64,000 nt of DNA from Paenibacillus pabuli NBRC 13638 (GTDB lineage: Bacteria; Bacillota; Bacilli; Paenibacillales; Paenibacillaceae): positions 1 to 64,000 of the forward strand of contig NZ_BCNM01000029.1 in assembly GCF_001514495.1 (NCBI RefSeq). The letters run 5' to 3'. This document shows, one piece after another, positions 51,825-61,741 of the stretch (position 1 is its first letter; every line of letters begins with the position of its first letter). The notes beneath the pieces were generated by a model that ran no database searches, was not told the origin of the DNA, and saw nothing but the letters and a program-made list of their open reading frames with translations. Made by a program: the position numbers and the translations under genes.

Positions 51825-51986
51825 GATACGCCTTGGAGTCTATTACAATTGGTCCTTTCATATTAGCTGGAAATGTTGATCGGTAGTGCTTCCGTAATTG
51901 CAGGTTATTTTGTCTTAAAATGGCGTTTGCGTGTAATGCGAAATAAAAACAGCAGTGAAATCCATGAATTGAAACGCTTTTGGTAA
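51825..51986 (+). pseudogene. Membrane-protein remnant between the redox operon and rhodanese gene
   Basis: One frame reads YALESITIGPFILAGN and the next, one base over, GSASVIAGYFVLKWRLRVMR to a stop at 51984-51986. Together they resemble the first two membrane segments of an Lgt-like or TauE-like membrane protein, with a frameshift near 51877 and the rest deleted. The exact family is uncertain. Confidence 0.4.
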
Positions 51987-52073
51987 GAAGGATCTCTGGC
52001 CTTGTCACGTAGCTTGGGAGAAAGTTCAAGCAAGTTTCAGGTCTTGCAATTTTGTGGAGGAAGGGAAAGTACG

Positions 52074-52472
52074 ATGACATTGATTTATATCTTATTGGGG
52101 CTGACGGGTATATGGGGACTGACTCAACTATGGCCTCTGCGTTCCCTTGCTTATATTAATATCGAGGACTTGGACCTCACTCAAGAAGGTTGGGGAAAGG
52201 TGAAAATCCTGGATGTCAGAGACGCGAGCGAGTATTGGACTGGTCATATTCCGGGCACAATAAATATCTCGGTTGGCAGACTGCCTGTATTGTGGAGCAA
52301 ACATATTGAGCCGCATGATGAAGTATTCATCTTTTCCCGCAGTTGGATTCAGCGAAAAAAAGCTGCCAGAATTCTGGCACGTCGGGGCTTTCGGCAGTTG
52401 TATGCTGTTAGAGGTTGTTTTCTTTCAACTAATAAGGGAAACGTGGCATCTCCGTGTCCATGTATGCAATGA
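52074..52472 (+). CDS. Membrane-anchored rhodanese-like protein without the catalytic cysteine
   Basis: The protein is 132 residues. An N-terminal membrane segment (about 1-20, TLIYILLGLTGIWGLTQLW) precedes a rhodanese domain with ILDVRDASEYWTGHIPGTIN and the last helix AARILARRGFRQLYAVRGC. In rhodaneses the loop after the fourth strand is C-R-x-G; here it is FSRSWIQ, with serine 88 in place of the cysteine, so sulfur transfer by the normal route is impossible. A cysteine-rich tail (CPCMQ) ends the protein. ATG 52074 follows TGGAGGAAGGG. It may bind rather than transfer, or use the tail cysteines (speculative). Confidence 0.8.
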   Translation: MTLIYILLGLTGIWGLTQLWPLRSLAYINIEDLDLTQEGWGKVKILDVRDASEYWTGHIPGTINISVGRLPVLWSKHIEPHDEVFIFSRSWIQRKKAARILARRGFRQLYAVRGCFLSTNKGNVASPCPCMQ

Positions 52473-52541
52473 AGCGTTTCATTAATGCCTGTGCAACAGA
52501 TTTAAGGCAAAAACAAGCAGTTGAACAAATTAAAATGGTTA

Positions 52542-52570
52542 TTGCTAAATCTTTCGGCCGCGGCTATAAT
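52542..52570 (+). promoter_or_regulatory. Promoter of the licT-bglP-bglH operon
   Basis: -35 TTGCTA (52542-52547) and -10 TATAAT (52565-52570) are 17 bp apart, placing the transcript start just before the RAT-like sequence. Confidence 0.7.
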
Positions 52571-52585
52571 GAGAATGCGAGTTAA

Positions 52586-52684
52586 GGATAGTGATTGTTT
52601 AATTACAAGCTAGACCTGCTTGCACATCGTGAATTTGCGCTATATTTAGCGTTTATTTCGAGATGTGCGGGTGGGTCTTTTTAT
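52586..52684 (+). promoter_or_regulatory. RAT-type antiterminator overlapping a leader terminator
   Basis: A RAT-like element (52586-52616) begins GGAT and ends AGACC with a TTG/CAA stem between. Its last bases are the left arm of a 17-bp terminator stem (52612-52628 with 52662-52678) followed by a T-run. Overlap of this kind is the rule in BglG/LicT-controlled leaders, and the LicT-type gene follows at once. Confidence 0.65.
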
Positions 52685-52705
52685 TTGTATTAAGGGGGAA
52701 ATGAG

Positions 52706-53548
52706 ATGATTATTCTTAAGATCCTTAACAATAATGTGGCGGTTACACAAGATAAATTGGGCCAGGAAGTCATTGTGATGGGCAAAGGAATTGCTTACCA
52801 AAAGAGAATAGGCGATGCTCTTGACGAGCAAAGCATTGATAAAATTTACTCCCTTTCTACCAAGGAGGCATTTATCAAATTCCAGGAACTTCTGACGGAA
52901 ATCCCTTTAGATTACTTCGATGTTGCGGATAGAATCATAAATTTCGCAAAAATGACGTTAGGCAAAAAACTGAATGATAGTGTATATATATCGCTCAGCG
53001 ACCATATTTTCTCAACCGTAAGCCGTTTTAGAGACGGAATCTCCCTCAAAAATGCTTTACTTTGGGATATTAAACGGTTTTACGCGGATGAGTATAAAGT
53101 TGGTTTGAAGGCGCTTCAATTCATCAAGGAGTCTTTTGATATTCAGTTTCCGGAAGATGAGGCTGGTTTCCTTGCTTTGCACATCGTTAATGCGGAGGAT
53201 CGCCAAGAAAGTCAGGATATCTACAGAGTGACCAAAATCATTCAGGAAATTAGCGACATTGTCAGGTATTATTTTCAGATTGAATTCGATGAGCAATCCG
53301 TAGCATTCTATCGATTTATTACGCATCTGAAATTTTTTGCTCAAAGATTAATCAGTGGCAAGATGCATGAGAATGAAAGCGATCAGGATCTTCTGGATGT
53401 GATAAAAGGAAAACATCAGAATGCGTATCGTTGTGTGGGGAAAATCGAAATCTACATCAAAAACAACTACAATTACAGCCTTACGAGTGAAGAAAAGCTG
53501 TATTTGACGGTCCACATTCAACGTGTGGTGTATAAGACAAAATCATAA
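52706..53548 (+). CDS. licT: BglG/LicT-family transcriptional antiterminator
   Basis: The protein is 280 residues, a normal length. Residues 1-55 form the RNA-binding CAT domain (ILKILNNNVAVTQDKLGQEV, MGKGIAYQKRIGD). Two PRD domains follow with their phosphorylatable histidines: SLSDHIFSTVSRFRDG and ALHIVNAED in PRD1, THLKFFAQRL and LTVHIQRV in PRD2. It binds RAT RNA to prevent termination when beta-glucoside is available and is switched off through PTS phosphorylation. Its own leader carries a RAT-like element. ATG 52706 follows AAGGGGGAA. bglP and bglH follow. Confidence 0.9.
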   Translation: MIILKILNNNVAVTQDKLGQEVIVMGKGIAYQKRIGDALDEQSIDKIYSLSTKEAFIKFQELLTEIPLDYFDVADRIINFAKMTLGKKLNDSVYISLSDHIFSTVSRFRDGISLKNALLWDIKRFYADEYKVGLKALQFIKESFDIQFPEDEAGFLALHIVNAEDRQESQDIYRVTKIIQEISDIVRYYFQIEFDEQSVAFYRFITHLKFFAQRLISGKMHENESDQDLLDVIKGKHQNAYRCVGKIEIYIKNNYNYSLTSEEKLYLTVHIQRVVYKTKS

Positions 53549-53558
53549 CGTAACCATG

Positions 53559-53620
53559 AAAGGAGGTGAGGGTTTAAAAGCAAGCCAGGATGGTGACATT
53601 AAGTTGGCCAAACCCTTCAC
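53559..53620 (+). promoter_or_regulatory. Stem-loop sequestering a start-less Shine-Dalgarno
   Basis: AAAGGAGGTGA (53559-53569) is fully complementary to the 16S 3' end but no start codon lies within 15 bases. Its 3' part pairs in a hairpin (GTGAGGGTTT, 53566-53575, with AAACCC plus TCAC, 53610-53620, one bulged T), helped by an inner GCCA/TGGC stem. Confidence 0.5.
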
Positions 53621-53655
53621 TATGCTGTTTCAGCTAGAATATGGAGGAGAACATA

Positions 53656-55587
53656 ATGGGAAAATATCAACAGTTAGCGGAAGAGATTGTGAGTCAAGTA
53701 GGGGGATCAGATAACATTGGTGACCTCACTCATTGCGTTACAAGGTTAAGATTTCATCTGAAGGACGATTCCATACCCGATGATGAAGTTATGAAAAAGC
53801 TGGACGGGATAGTAACAGTCTTACGTTCAGGTGGGCAATATCAAGTCGTTATTGGAAATCATGTTTCTGAAGTTTATTCAGAGGTCAGCTCACTAATTAA
53901 ACTGAATCCAGACAATACGAGTTCTTCAACCGAAAAAGTTGTTAAAAAGAAAAAGCCACTGGACGCTTTCATTGATGTAATATCAAGCCTGTTTCAACCT
54001 ATTCTCGGCATTCTGTTAGCTGCGGGGATGCTGAAAGGCTTCAATACATTGTTCAGCACACTAAATCTTTATACAACGGATAGCGGGGCATATATGATCA
54101 TTAATGCCATGGGGGATGCTTTGTTTATGTTCCTCCCTGTATTTTTGGGATATACATCTGCTAACAAGTTTAAAGTACAACCTTTTATCGGCATACTCAT
54201 TGGATTAGCTATGTGTTATCCAGCTATTCAGTTGGATGCCTTGGCAGGATCCAGAGAGCCACTTTACACGCTATTCAGCGGATCTGCCTTCAGTTCTCCA
54301 GTTTATCTGGATGTGTTCGGCGTTCCATTGATCAGTATGAACTACACATCCACTGTTCTGCCAATCATCATCGTTGTTTACTTTGCATCTAAAGTTCAAC
54401 GTACGCTGGATAAGATTGTTCCGAGTGCGATTAAATTTTTCATGGTCCCGATGGTGACGGTGCTGATTTCCTTATCCTTGGGCTTCTTATTGATTGGACC
54501 TGTTGCGAGTTATGCGTCTGAATTAATTGCTCAAGGCATACTGGTGGTACGAGACGCAAGTCCATTATTTGCAGGATTCCTTTTGGGGCTCTCATGGCAA
54601 GTACTTGTCGTGTTCGGACTGCATTGGGGACTCATCCCTTTATATATTAACAACATTACGAGCATGGGATATGACACTATCATGGCCTCCGTCTTTGCAA
54701 CTTCATTTGCGCAGTTGGCCATTGTGCTTGCAATTATCGTGAAAACCAAGGATAAAAAGCTTAAGGCTCTAGGCTTCCCTTCGGCCATTTCTGCATTGTT
54801 TGGCATCACTGAACCGGTCGTTTACGGTATTATCCTTCCGCGCAAGAAGCTGTTTATTATGAGCTGTATCGTTTCGGGCGTTGCCGGCGGATTTTATGGA
54901 CTGTACAACCTTAGAGAGTTTACTTTTGGTGGATTTGGTGTATTTGAGTTTTTGACGATGTTCGACGCTAATGAACCAGGCACGTCTAATATTATGATTG
55001 CCATTATTGGTGTAGTGTTTGCCATGATTGTCTCATTTGCATTAACACTCGTCATGTTCAAGGATGATAAGACGGAAGCTGACTCTGCTACATTGTCTGT
55101 AGATCCACCTAAATCAGTGTCTAAGATTGGAAAAAAACATACGATGCTCAGTCCGATGAACGGGGAGATCATTCCGATTAAAGACGTTCAGGATGAGGCT
55201 TTCTCCCAAGAACTATTAGGTCGAGGGATTGGAATTCGTCCTTCTACAGGCGAACTGTTTGCCCCCTTTGCCGGAAAAATCGTTACGCTCTTTCCGACTA
55301 AACATGCCGTTGGAATAATTTCGGATGAAGGAATGGAAGTATTGATTCACATCGGTTTTAACACCGTTCGATTGAAAGGAAAGCATTTTGAAAGTTTCGT
55401 GCAAGAAGGGGACATTGTGCATCAAGGGCAGAAACTGGTCGAATTTAACATTGCCGAGATCGAGAAAGAAGGATATTCCTTAGTAACGCCAATGATTGTT
55501 ACAAACACGGAGAATTATCTGGAAATCGTCGAGACCAAAGAAAATAAAGTGAACGCAGGCGATGTGCTGCTGACAGGCTTGTTGTAA
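53656..55587 (+). CDS. bglP: Beta-glucoside PTS transporter, fused IIBCA
   Basis: The protein is 643 residues in the BglP/BglF order. IIB (1-85) holds the phosphorylation cysteine C27 in GDLTHCVTRLRFHL. IIC (about 105-460) has about ten membrane segments and GITEPVVYG, the conserved substrate loop. IIA (about 495-640) has GELFAPFAGKIVTLFPTKHA and the active histidine in EVLIHIGFNTVRLKG. It imports and phosphorylates aryl-beta-glucosides or cellobiose-like sugars. ATG 53656 follows TGGAGGAGAA. It lies 107 bp after licT, with a hairpin leader between, and 42 bp before bglH. Confidence 0.92.
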   Translation: MGKYQQLAEEIVSQVGGSDNIGDLTHCVTRLRFHLKDDSIPDDEVMKKLDGIVTVLRSGGQYQVVIGNHVSEVYSEVSSLIKLNPDNTSSSTEKVVKKKKPLDAFIDVISSLFQPILGILLAAGMLKGFNTLFSTLNLYTTDSGAYMIINAMGDALFMFLPVFLGYTSANKFKVQPFIGILIGLAMCYPAIQLDALAGSREPLYTLFSGSAFSSPVYLDVFGVPLISMNYTSTVLPIIIVVYFASKVQRTLDKIVPSAIKFFMVPMVTVLISLSLGFLLIGPVASYASELIAQGILVVRDASPLFAGFLLGLSWQVLVVFGLHWGLIPLYINNITSMGYDTIMASVFATSFAQLAIVLAIIVKTKDKKLKALGFPSAISALFGITEPVVYGIILPRKKLFIMSCIVSGVAGGFYGLYNLREFTFGGFGVFEFLTMFDANEPGTSNIMIAIIGVVFAMIVSFALTLVMFKDDKTEADSATLSVDPPKSVSKIGKKHTMLSPMNGEIIPIKDVQDEAFSQELLGRGIGIRPSTGELFAPFAGKIVTLFPTKHAVGIISDEGMEVLIHIGFNTVRLKGKHFESFVQEGDIVHQGQKLVEFNIAEIEKEGYSLVTPMIVTNTENYLEIVETKENKVNAGDVLLTGLL

Positions 55588-55614
55588 GAGAATAACTATA
55601 TAATTTATAAATAG

Positions 55615-57060
<1,446 letters not shown>

Positions 57061-57084
57061 TTCATAATAAGGTCAACATAAACA

Positions 57085-57130
57085 AAGGTCACTCCCACTT
57101 TGCTTGACAGAGTGGAAGTGACCTTATGTT
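57085..57130 (+). terminator. Terminator of the bgl operon
   Basis: A 15-bp stem with one mismatch (57085-57099 with 57111-57125). Confidence 0.8.
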
Positions 57131-57237
57131 TTCTACTTTTATTATTTTACAATAAAATAATTTTGCAACTGGTTTCGAAGTTTTTCACCTTTAACTTTAA
57201 TCTGAACTATTGTGTTCTGTAATATCGTGTTAATTTC

Positions 57238-57786
57238 TTATTGCGATGTGAAATCTTCTGTCGATTTCACATCGCAATACATGCCATTAAGTGCGCCGAC
57301 AAAGGCATAATGGACCTGTTCAGCTGGTACGACCTTATTTTGATAGGATAGCTCTCTCGTTGCACATGCATCTTCAATAAGTGTTGTTTCATAGCCGAGA
57401 TCCACTGCAGCTCTAACTGTTGCATCAATACACATATGTGTCATCATCCCTACAACCACTACTTTGGTTATTTCTTTCTCTTTAAGTTTGCTTTGTAATT
57501 CGGTATTCAAAAAGCTGTTAGGAAAATGTTTATTAATAATACTTTCATTTTCTAATGGTAGAACAGCCTCATGTATTTTCACACCTTCCGAATCTGGAAG
57601 AAAGAAACCAATCGCTGGGTCACTTGCGATATGCTGAACATGGAAAATATTATCCTTGTGGTTTTTTCTGAACCAATCAAGCACTTTTGCAGCATTAGAA
57701 GCTGCTTTTTCAGGATTGCTTAATTCCATCTTCCCATTAGGGAAATAGTCATTTTGAATATCTACAATAATTAGAGCTGTTCTCAT
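57238..57786 (-). CDS. Isochorismatase-family cysteine hydrolase
   Basis: The protein is 182 residues with the isochorismatase fold. The catalytic triad of the family is visible: aspartate in ALIIVDIQNDYF, lysine in IINKHFPNSFLNT, and cysteine in VGMMTHMCIDATVRAAVDLG. These enzymes hydrolyse amides such as nicotinamide, carbamates or related compounds; the substrate is unknown. It is divergent from an Lrp/AsnC regulator, which likely controls it. Confidence 0.9.
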   Translation of the reverse strand: MRTALIIVDIQNDYFPNGKMELSNPEKAASNAAKVLDWFRKNHKDNIFHVQHIASDPAIGFFLPDSEGVKIHEAVLPLENESIINKHFPNSFLNTELQSKLKEKEITKVVVVGMMTHMCIDATVRAAVDLGYETTLIEDACATRELSYQNKVVPAEQVHYAFVGALNGMYCDVKSTEDFTSQ

Positions 57787-57908
57787 TATTCTCCACCTCG
57801 TATAGAATATTTTTGTTACACTATGATCATAAAACGAATTTTAATTTTATTCGATAAGTTAACGAAACACTTTTATCCCAAAAAAATTCATGGTGAAAGG
57901 AATTTATT

Positions 57909-58349
57909 ATGGAACTTGATAATATTGATTTTCAGATCCTTCGGTTACTATCTGAAAATGCACGTATCCAATGGAAAGAATTAGGTGAACAGATTCATAT
58001 GACTGGGCAAGCGGTAGGGAATCGTATAAAAAAACTTGAGGAAAGTGGTGTGATAAAAGGTTATTCTGCAATAGTTGATGAAATGAAAATGGGACTTACC
58101 TTTACAGCTTTTGTCATTTTCTATATGAAAACAGCTAACCATCATTCGTTTATAAGATTAATGGACGATCGAAGAGAGGTATTAGAGGTTCACCGCGTAT
58201 CGGGAGAAGCCTGTTATCATTTAAAAATTAAAACTAGCTCTCAAGAGCAATTGAATCGTTTTCTGGACGATATTCTTGAGTATGGGAATTATACGTTACA
58301 TCTATCTATCCAAGAAATAAAAAAACAGAATTCTATAACTACTACATGA
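57909..58349 (+). CDS. Lrp/AsnC-family regulator
   Basis: The protein is 146 residues. The helix-turn-helix reads ELDNIDFQILRLLSENARIQ, WKELGEQIHMTGQAVGNRIK and LEESGVIKGYSAIVD. The effector-binding domain includes VLEVHRVSGEACYHLKIKTS, the usual glycine-rich ligand loop. ATG 57909 follows GTGAAAGGAATT. It is divergent from the isochorismatase gene with 122 bp between starts and is a candidate regulator of it. A terminator hairpin follows at 58384-58423. Confidence 0.9.
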   Translation: MELDNIDFQILRLLSENARIQWKELGEQIHMTGQAVGNRIKKLEESGVIKGYSAIVDEMKMGLTFTAFVIFYMKTANHHSFIRLMDDRREVLEVHRVSGEACYHLKIKTSSQEQLNRFLDDILEYGNYTLHLSIQEIKKQNSITTT

Positions 58350-58383
58350 CTAAACGTATTTAATTTTCTATAAGTAATAACAT

Positions 58384-58426
58384 AAAAGGTATAATTCTTC
58401 GTCCAACGTGTTTTATACCTTTTCTC
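58384..58426 (+). terminator. Terminator after the Lrp-type gene
   Basis: AAAAGGTATAA (58384-58394) pairs perfectly with TTATACCTTTT (58413-58423), ending in a T-rich stretch. Confidence 0.75.
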
Positions 58427-58469
58427 AGAATAAAGCGCTGCGTGATGAATGTGAATTTAAGAGAGCACG

Positions 58470-58502
58470 TTGACATCGAAACCGTTATATCGTAATATTA
58501 CG
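58470..58502 (+). promoter_or_regulatory. Promoter and ArsR-type operator of the CoA-disulfide reductase operon
   Basis: TTGACA (58470-58475) and TAATAT (58493-58498) are 17 bp apart. The perfect palindrome CGTAATATTACG (58491-58502) covers the -10, an ideal place for repression by the adjacent ArsR-type protein. Confidence 0.75.
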
Positions 58503-58527
58503 TTATAATGATTTAGGAGGGATACTT

Positions 58528-58842
58528 TTGACCACACCTGCTTTTGATATCAATAATTTAAAACAGTTCGACGAGCCTGCTAATCTGCTGAAAGCTTTAT
58601 CTCACCCGATTCGTTTATGTATTGTGCGTGGACTGATGCAAAAAAAGAAATGTAATGTTTCATATATGCAGGAATGTCTTGATCTACCCCAATCAACCGT
58701 ATCTCAGCATTTGCAGAAACTTCGCAGTGCCGGCATTGTCGCTACTGAGCGGAATGGTCTTGAAGTGAATTATGTGATTGCTGATCAACGGATTGAACAG
58801 ATTATAACGATTTTATTTGGAAAGGAAGACTGTGAATCATGA
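58528..58842 (+). CDS. ArsR-family regulator, probable thiol/persulfide sensor
   Basis: The protein is 104 residues. The winged helix reads LLKALSHPIRLCIVRGLMQK, MQECLDLPQSTVSQHLQKLR and SAGIVATERNGLEVNYVIAD. Four cysteines occur (31, 42, 50, 102); C42 and C50 flank the helix before the recognition helix. It lacks the ELCVCDL metal site of arsenic sensors. Because it is translationally coupled (ATGA overlap) to a sulfur-transfer fusion enzyme, a persulfide-sensing role as in SqrR/BigR is plausible, though the cysteine spacing is different. TTG 58528 follows AGGAGGG. A palindrome over its promoter is the likely operator. Confidence 0.85.
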   Translation: MTTPAFDINNLKQFDEPANLLKALSHPIRLCIVRGLMQKKKCNVSYMQECLDLPQSTVSQHLQKLRSAGIVATERNGLEVNYVIADQRIEQIITILFGKEDCES

Positions 58843-61310
58843 GCAAAAAAATACTGATTGTTGGCGGTGTAGCTGGGGATGCATCTGCGGCTGCACGGCT
58901 GCGCCGTCTGGATGAACATGCCGAGATTATTATCTTTGAGAAGGGACCTTACATATCATTTGCCAATTGTGGATTACCCTATTATATTGGGGGTTCGATT
59001 GATGATCGAGAGCGTCTTTTGGTACAAACACCTAAAGGTATGGCAGATCGCTTTCGTATCGATGTGCGTACAAGGAGTGAGGTCATTACTATAGATCCGC
59101 ACAAGCGTACAGTTACGATACAAAGCCAAGAGCGTGGTCAATATGAAGAAAGTTATGATGAGTTAATTTTATCACCAGGTGCAAAACCAATCGTTCCCGA
59201 TTTGCCGGGCAAGGACAATCCACTTATTTACACCGTACGTAGCATTCCTGATATCGATCGTATCAAAGAACAAATAAATTCATCTAACAACCAATCATCA
59301 ATTGTTATTGGTGGTGGATTTATTGGAGTTGAAATGGCAGAAAACTTAAAGGAAGGCGGATTGGATGTAACGTTAATAGAGGGTAATGGACAGCTACTCA
59401 CGCCGTTTGATGCTGAACTGGCAGCAGCTTTGGCCCAGGAAATGGAGCAGAATGGTGTAAACTTGCTGTTCTCCCAGCGTGTTCAGGGATTTCATTCCCT
59501 TGAGCAGGGCATTGGAGTAGAGCTTGCTGATGGTCATGTTCTGACAGCTGACCTGGTTATTCTTGCGATAGGGGTAACCCCGGATACATCTTTTCTGAAA
59601 AGCAGCGGCGTTTCCCTGGGCAGACGAGGACATATTATTGTAAATGAAGCGCTGGAAAGCAGTGTGCCGCATATCTATGCTGTCGGTGACGCCATCGAAG
59701 TAACTGAGACCATTCATGGTACGAAGACAGCTATTCCACTTGCCGGACCTGCCAATAAACAGGGAAGAATTGTTGCTGATCGAATTGCCGGACTTAGTTC
59801 CACATACAAAGGAACACAAGGTACGTCCATTATCAAAGTATTTGGAATGACAGGAGCAACTACGGGGAGCAATGAAAAAACACTAAAGCGTCTTGGTGTT
59901 GATTATAGAACCGTAATCGTGCATCCTGCCTCTCATGCATCGTATTATCCAGGTTCCAGCGCGATTACTCTTAAGTTGCTTTTCACACCGGAAGGTAAGA
60001 TTCTAGGTGCACAAGCAGTCGGTTATGACGGAGTGGATAAACGGATTGATGATATTGCTGTAGCCATACATTTTGGCGGTCATATCCGAGATTTAACCGA
60101 GCTTGAACTGAGTTACGCCCCACCTTATTCTTCTGCAAAAGATCCAGTGAATATGGCTGGCTACGCAGCAGAGAATATTACAGCTGGACGTGTTCAAACG
60201 TTCACCTATGATCAGCTGTCTGAGCGCAAGCCAGACCAGTCTATACTACTGGATGTTCGCAGTGCTCTGGAGCATCGTAATGGGAATATTCCGGGTTCAA
60301 TAAATATTTCAGTGGATGAGCTTCGTCAGCGGTTAGATGAACTAGACTCATCCAAAGATATCTGGGTATACTGTCAGGTTGGTTTACGTGGATATACGGC
60401 TTCGCAAATCCTGCGTCAGCATGGATTTAGCGTGAAAAACTTGAGTGGAGGCTATAAAACATATCGCCAAGCCCAGTTTAAGCCGGCTCCATTTTCTCCT
60501 GCAAAACCAGATCATCATGAGCCTGGGCTAGGCGTGAAGGAATCAGGGCCAATTCCCACTGCTTCGACTGAGCCACAGCGTATCGATAATGAGTTGAATG
60601 TATGCGGTTTAAGTTGTCCGGGTCCGCTGATACAAGTGAAGCAGAAAATGGATCAACTATCGAATGGAGAGACCTTGCGGGTTAAAGCTTCCGATCCAGG
60701 ATTCTATGAAGATGTGAAAGCATGGGCAACCATGTCTGGGTCCGCACTCTTACATCTGGAACGAATCAAAGGCGGAATTATTGAGGCTGTCATTGCCAAG
60801 AATTCAGTAAAACCCATTTCCGATTCGCCTAGCCACCATGATCCCGCTAGCACGATGGTTGTCTTTAGCGGCGATCTAGATAAAGCCATTGCCTCTCTTA
60901 TTATTGCAAATGGAGCTGCAGCAAGTGGACGTAAAGTAACGATGTTTTTCACATTTTGGGGATTGAATGTTATTCGGAAGCATCAGACGCAGCCTGTATC
61001 CAAAACCATGATTGGCCGGATGTTTGATATGATGCTGCCACGTGGAAGCAAAAAGCTTGGCATGTCCAAAATGAATATGCTTGGTGTTGGTCCAAAAATT
61101 ATCCGTGGCCTGATGAAAAATAATAACGTTCCGTCTTTAGAAGAGTTGATAGAGTCCGTCATTGCACAAGGGGCTGAGTTGGTAGCCTGCCAAATGTCCA
61201 TGGATTTAATGGGCATTCAGCGTGAAGAATTAATAGATCAAGTTACAATTGGTGGGGTCGGTTACTATCTGGGAGAAGCATCCCAAGCTAATCATAACCT
61301 GTTTATTTAA
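58839..61310 (+). CDS. cdr: CoA-disulfide reductase fused to rhodanese, TusA and DsrE-like domains
   Basis: The protein is 823 residues with four modules. Residues 1-450 are a CoA-disulfide/persulfide reductase with the active cysteine C44 in SFANCGLPYYIGG, an NAD-binding SSIVIGGGFIGVEMAENLKE and an FAD-binding YAVGDAIEV. Residues about 455-550 are a rhodanese with its cysteine in WVYCQVGLRGY. Residues about 585-655 are a TusA/SirA domain (LNVCGLSCPGPLIQVKQKMD). Residues about 665-820 are a DsrE-like domain (MVVFSGDLDKAIASLIIANG; LVACQMSMDLMGI). This architecture moves sulfane sulfur between thiols in the cytoplasm. Residue 14 is aspartate where the N-terminal FAD motif usually has glycine (GGVAGD). 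It overlaps the ArsR gene by 4 bp. Confidence 0.92.
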   Translation: MSKKILIVGGVAGDASAAARLRRLDEHAEIIIFEKGPYISFANCGLPYYIGGSIDDRERLLVQTPKGMADRFRIDVRTRSEVITIDPHKRTVTIQSQERGQYEESYDELILSPGAKPIVPDLPGKDNPLIYTVRSIPDIDRIKEQINSSNNQSSIVIGGGFIGVEMAENLKEGGLDVTLIEGNGQLLTPFDAELAAALAQEMEQNGVNLLFSQRVQGFHSLEQGIGVELADGHVLTADLVILAIGVTPDTSFLKSSGVSLGRRGHIIVNEALESSVPHIYAVGDAIEVTETIHGTKTAIPLAGPANKQGRIVADRIAGLSSTYKGTQGTSIIKVFGMTGATTGSNEKTLKRLGVDYRTVIVHPASHASYYPGSSAITLKLLFTPEGKILGAQAVGYDGVDKRIDDIAVAIHFGGHIRDLTELELSYAPPYSSAKDPVNMAGYAAENITAGRVQTFTYDQLSERKPDQSILLDVRSALEHRNGNIPGSINISVDELRQRLDELDSSKDIWVYCQVGLRGYTASQILRQHGFSVKNLSGGYKTYRQAQFKPAPFSPAKPDHHEPGLGVKESGPIPTASTEPQRIDNELNVCGLSCPGPLIQVKQKMDQLSNGETLRVKASDPGFYEDVKAWATMSGSALLHLERIKGGIIEAVIAKNSVKPISDSPSHHDPASTMVVFSGDLDKAIASLIIANGAAASGRKVTMFFTFWGLNVIRKHQTQPVSKTMIGRMFDMMLPRGSKKLGMSKMNMLGVGPKIIRGLMKNNNVPSLEELIESVIAQGAELVACQMSMDLMGIQREELIDQVTIGGVGYYLGEASQANHNLFI

Positions 61311-61415
61311 GTCAATTCCTACTTTCAAAGAACACCAAATGACATTGTCTTAGAGAAGTTAGAGGGTAAGCGTAGAGACATGCTTTCCTTAATCGCATTA
61401 TCTGTATTACCTGAA

Positions 61416-61480
61416 AAAAGGCCGAAAAGTGGTTTCTGTCATGCACAGAGAGCTGCTTTTCGGCCTTTTCGGCCTTTTTG
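61416..61480 (+). terminator. Terminator after the CoA-disulfide reductase gene
   Basis: A 14-bp stem (61416-61429 with 61456-61469) with an inner TCTGT/ACAGA stem. A second GGCCTTTTTGGCC-like tract follows. Confidence 0.8.
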
Positions 61481-61741
61481 GCCAATAAGAACAAATACAC
61501 AAGAGAAGAGCGATATATCGCGTACAGTTTTGTAGCAGATCCTACTTTATTCTTTCATTTATGTATCTAGGACTTGTTGTAAACCGGTTATCAGGTATGT
61601 TCATGATTTGTTTACATTTGAACGATATTACATGTTTCTGATAGCCCTACAGAGCCATTCAGTTAATGGACAGATGCAGTTATGATTTTCAGTAAACCTG
61701 TGACATCAAGTTCTGTGGTTCATGCAATGGAGGGGAAGCAA
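61481..61741. other. Leader region before the two-component cluster
   Basis: No gene, repeat or clear promoter was recognised. In-frame codons upstream of GTG 61742 (from 61682) lack a ribosome site. Confidence 0.45.

Noticed and set aside
52470-52483. ATGAAGCGTTTCAT as a CcpA cre site upstream of licT
   Set aside because: Each half is one base too short for the cre pattern, and the site overlaps the end of the rhodanese gene rather than the licT promoter.
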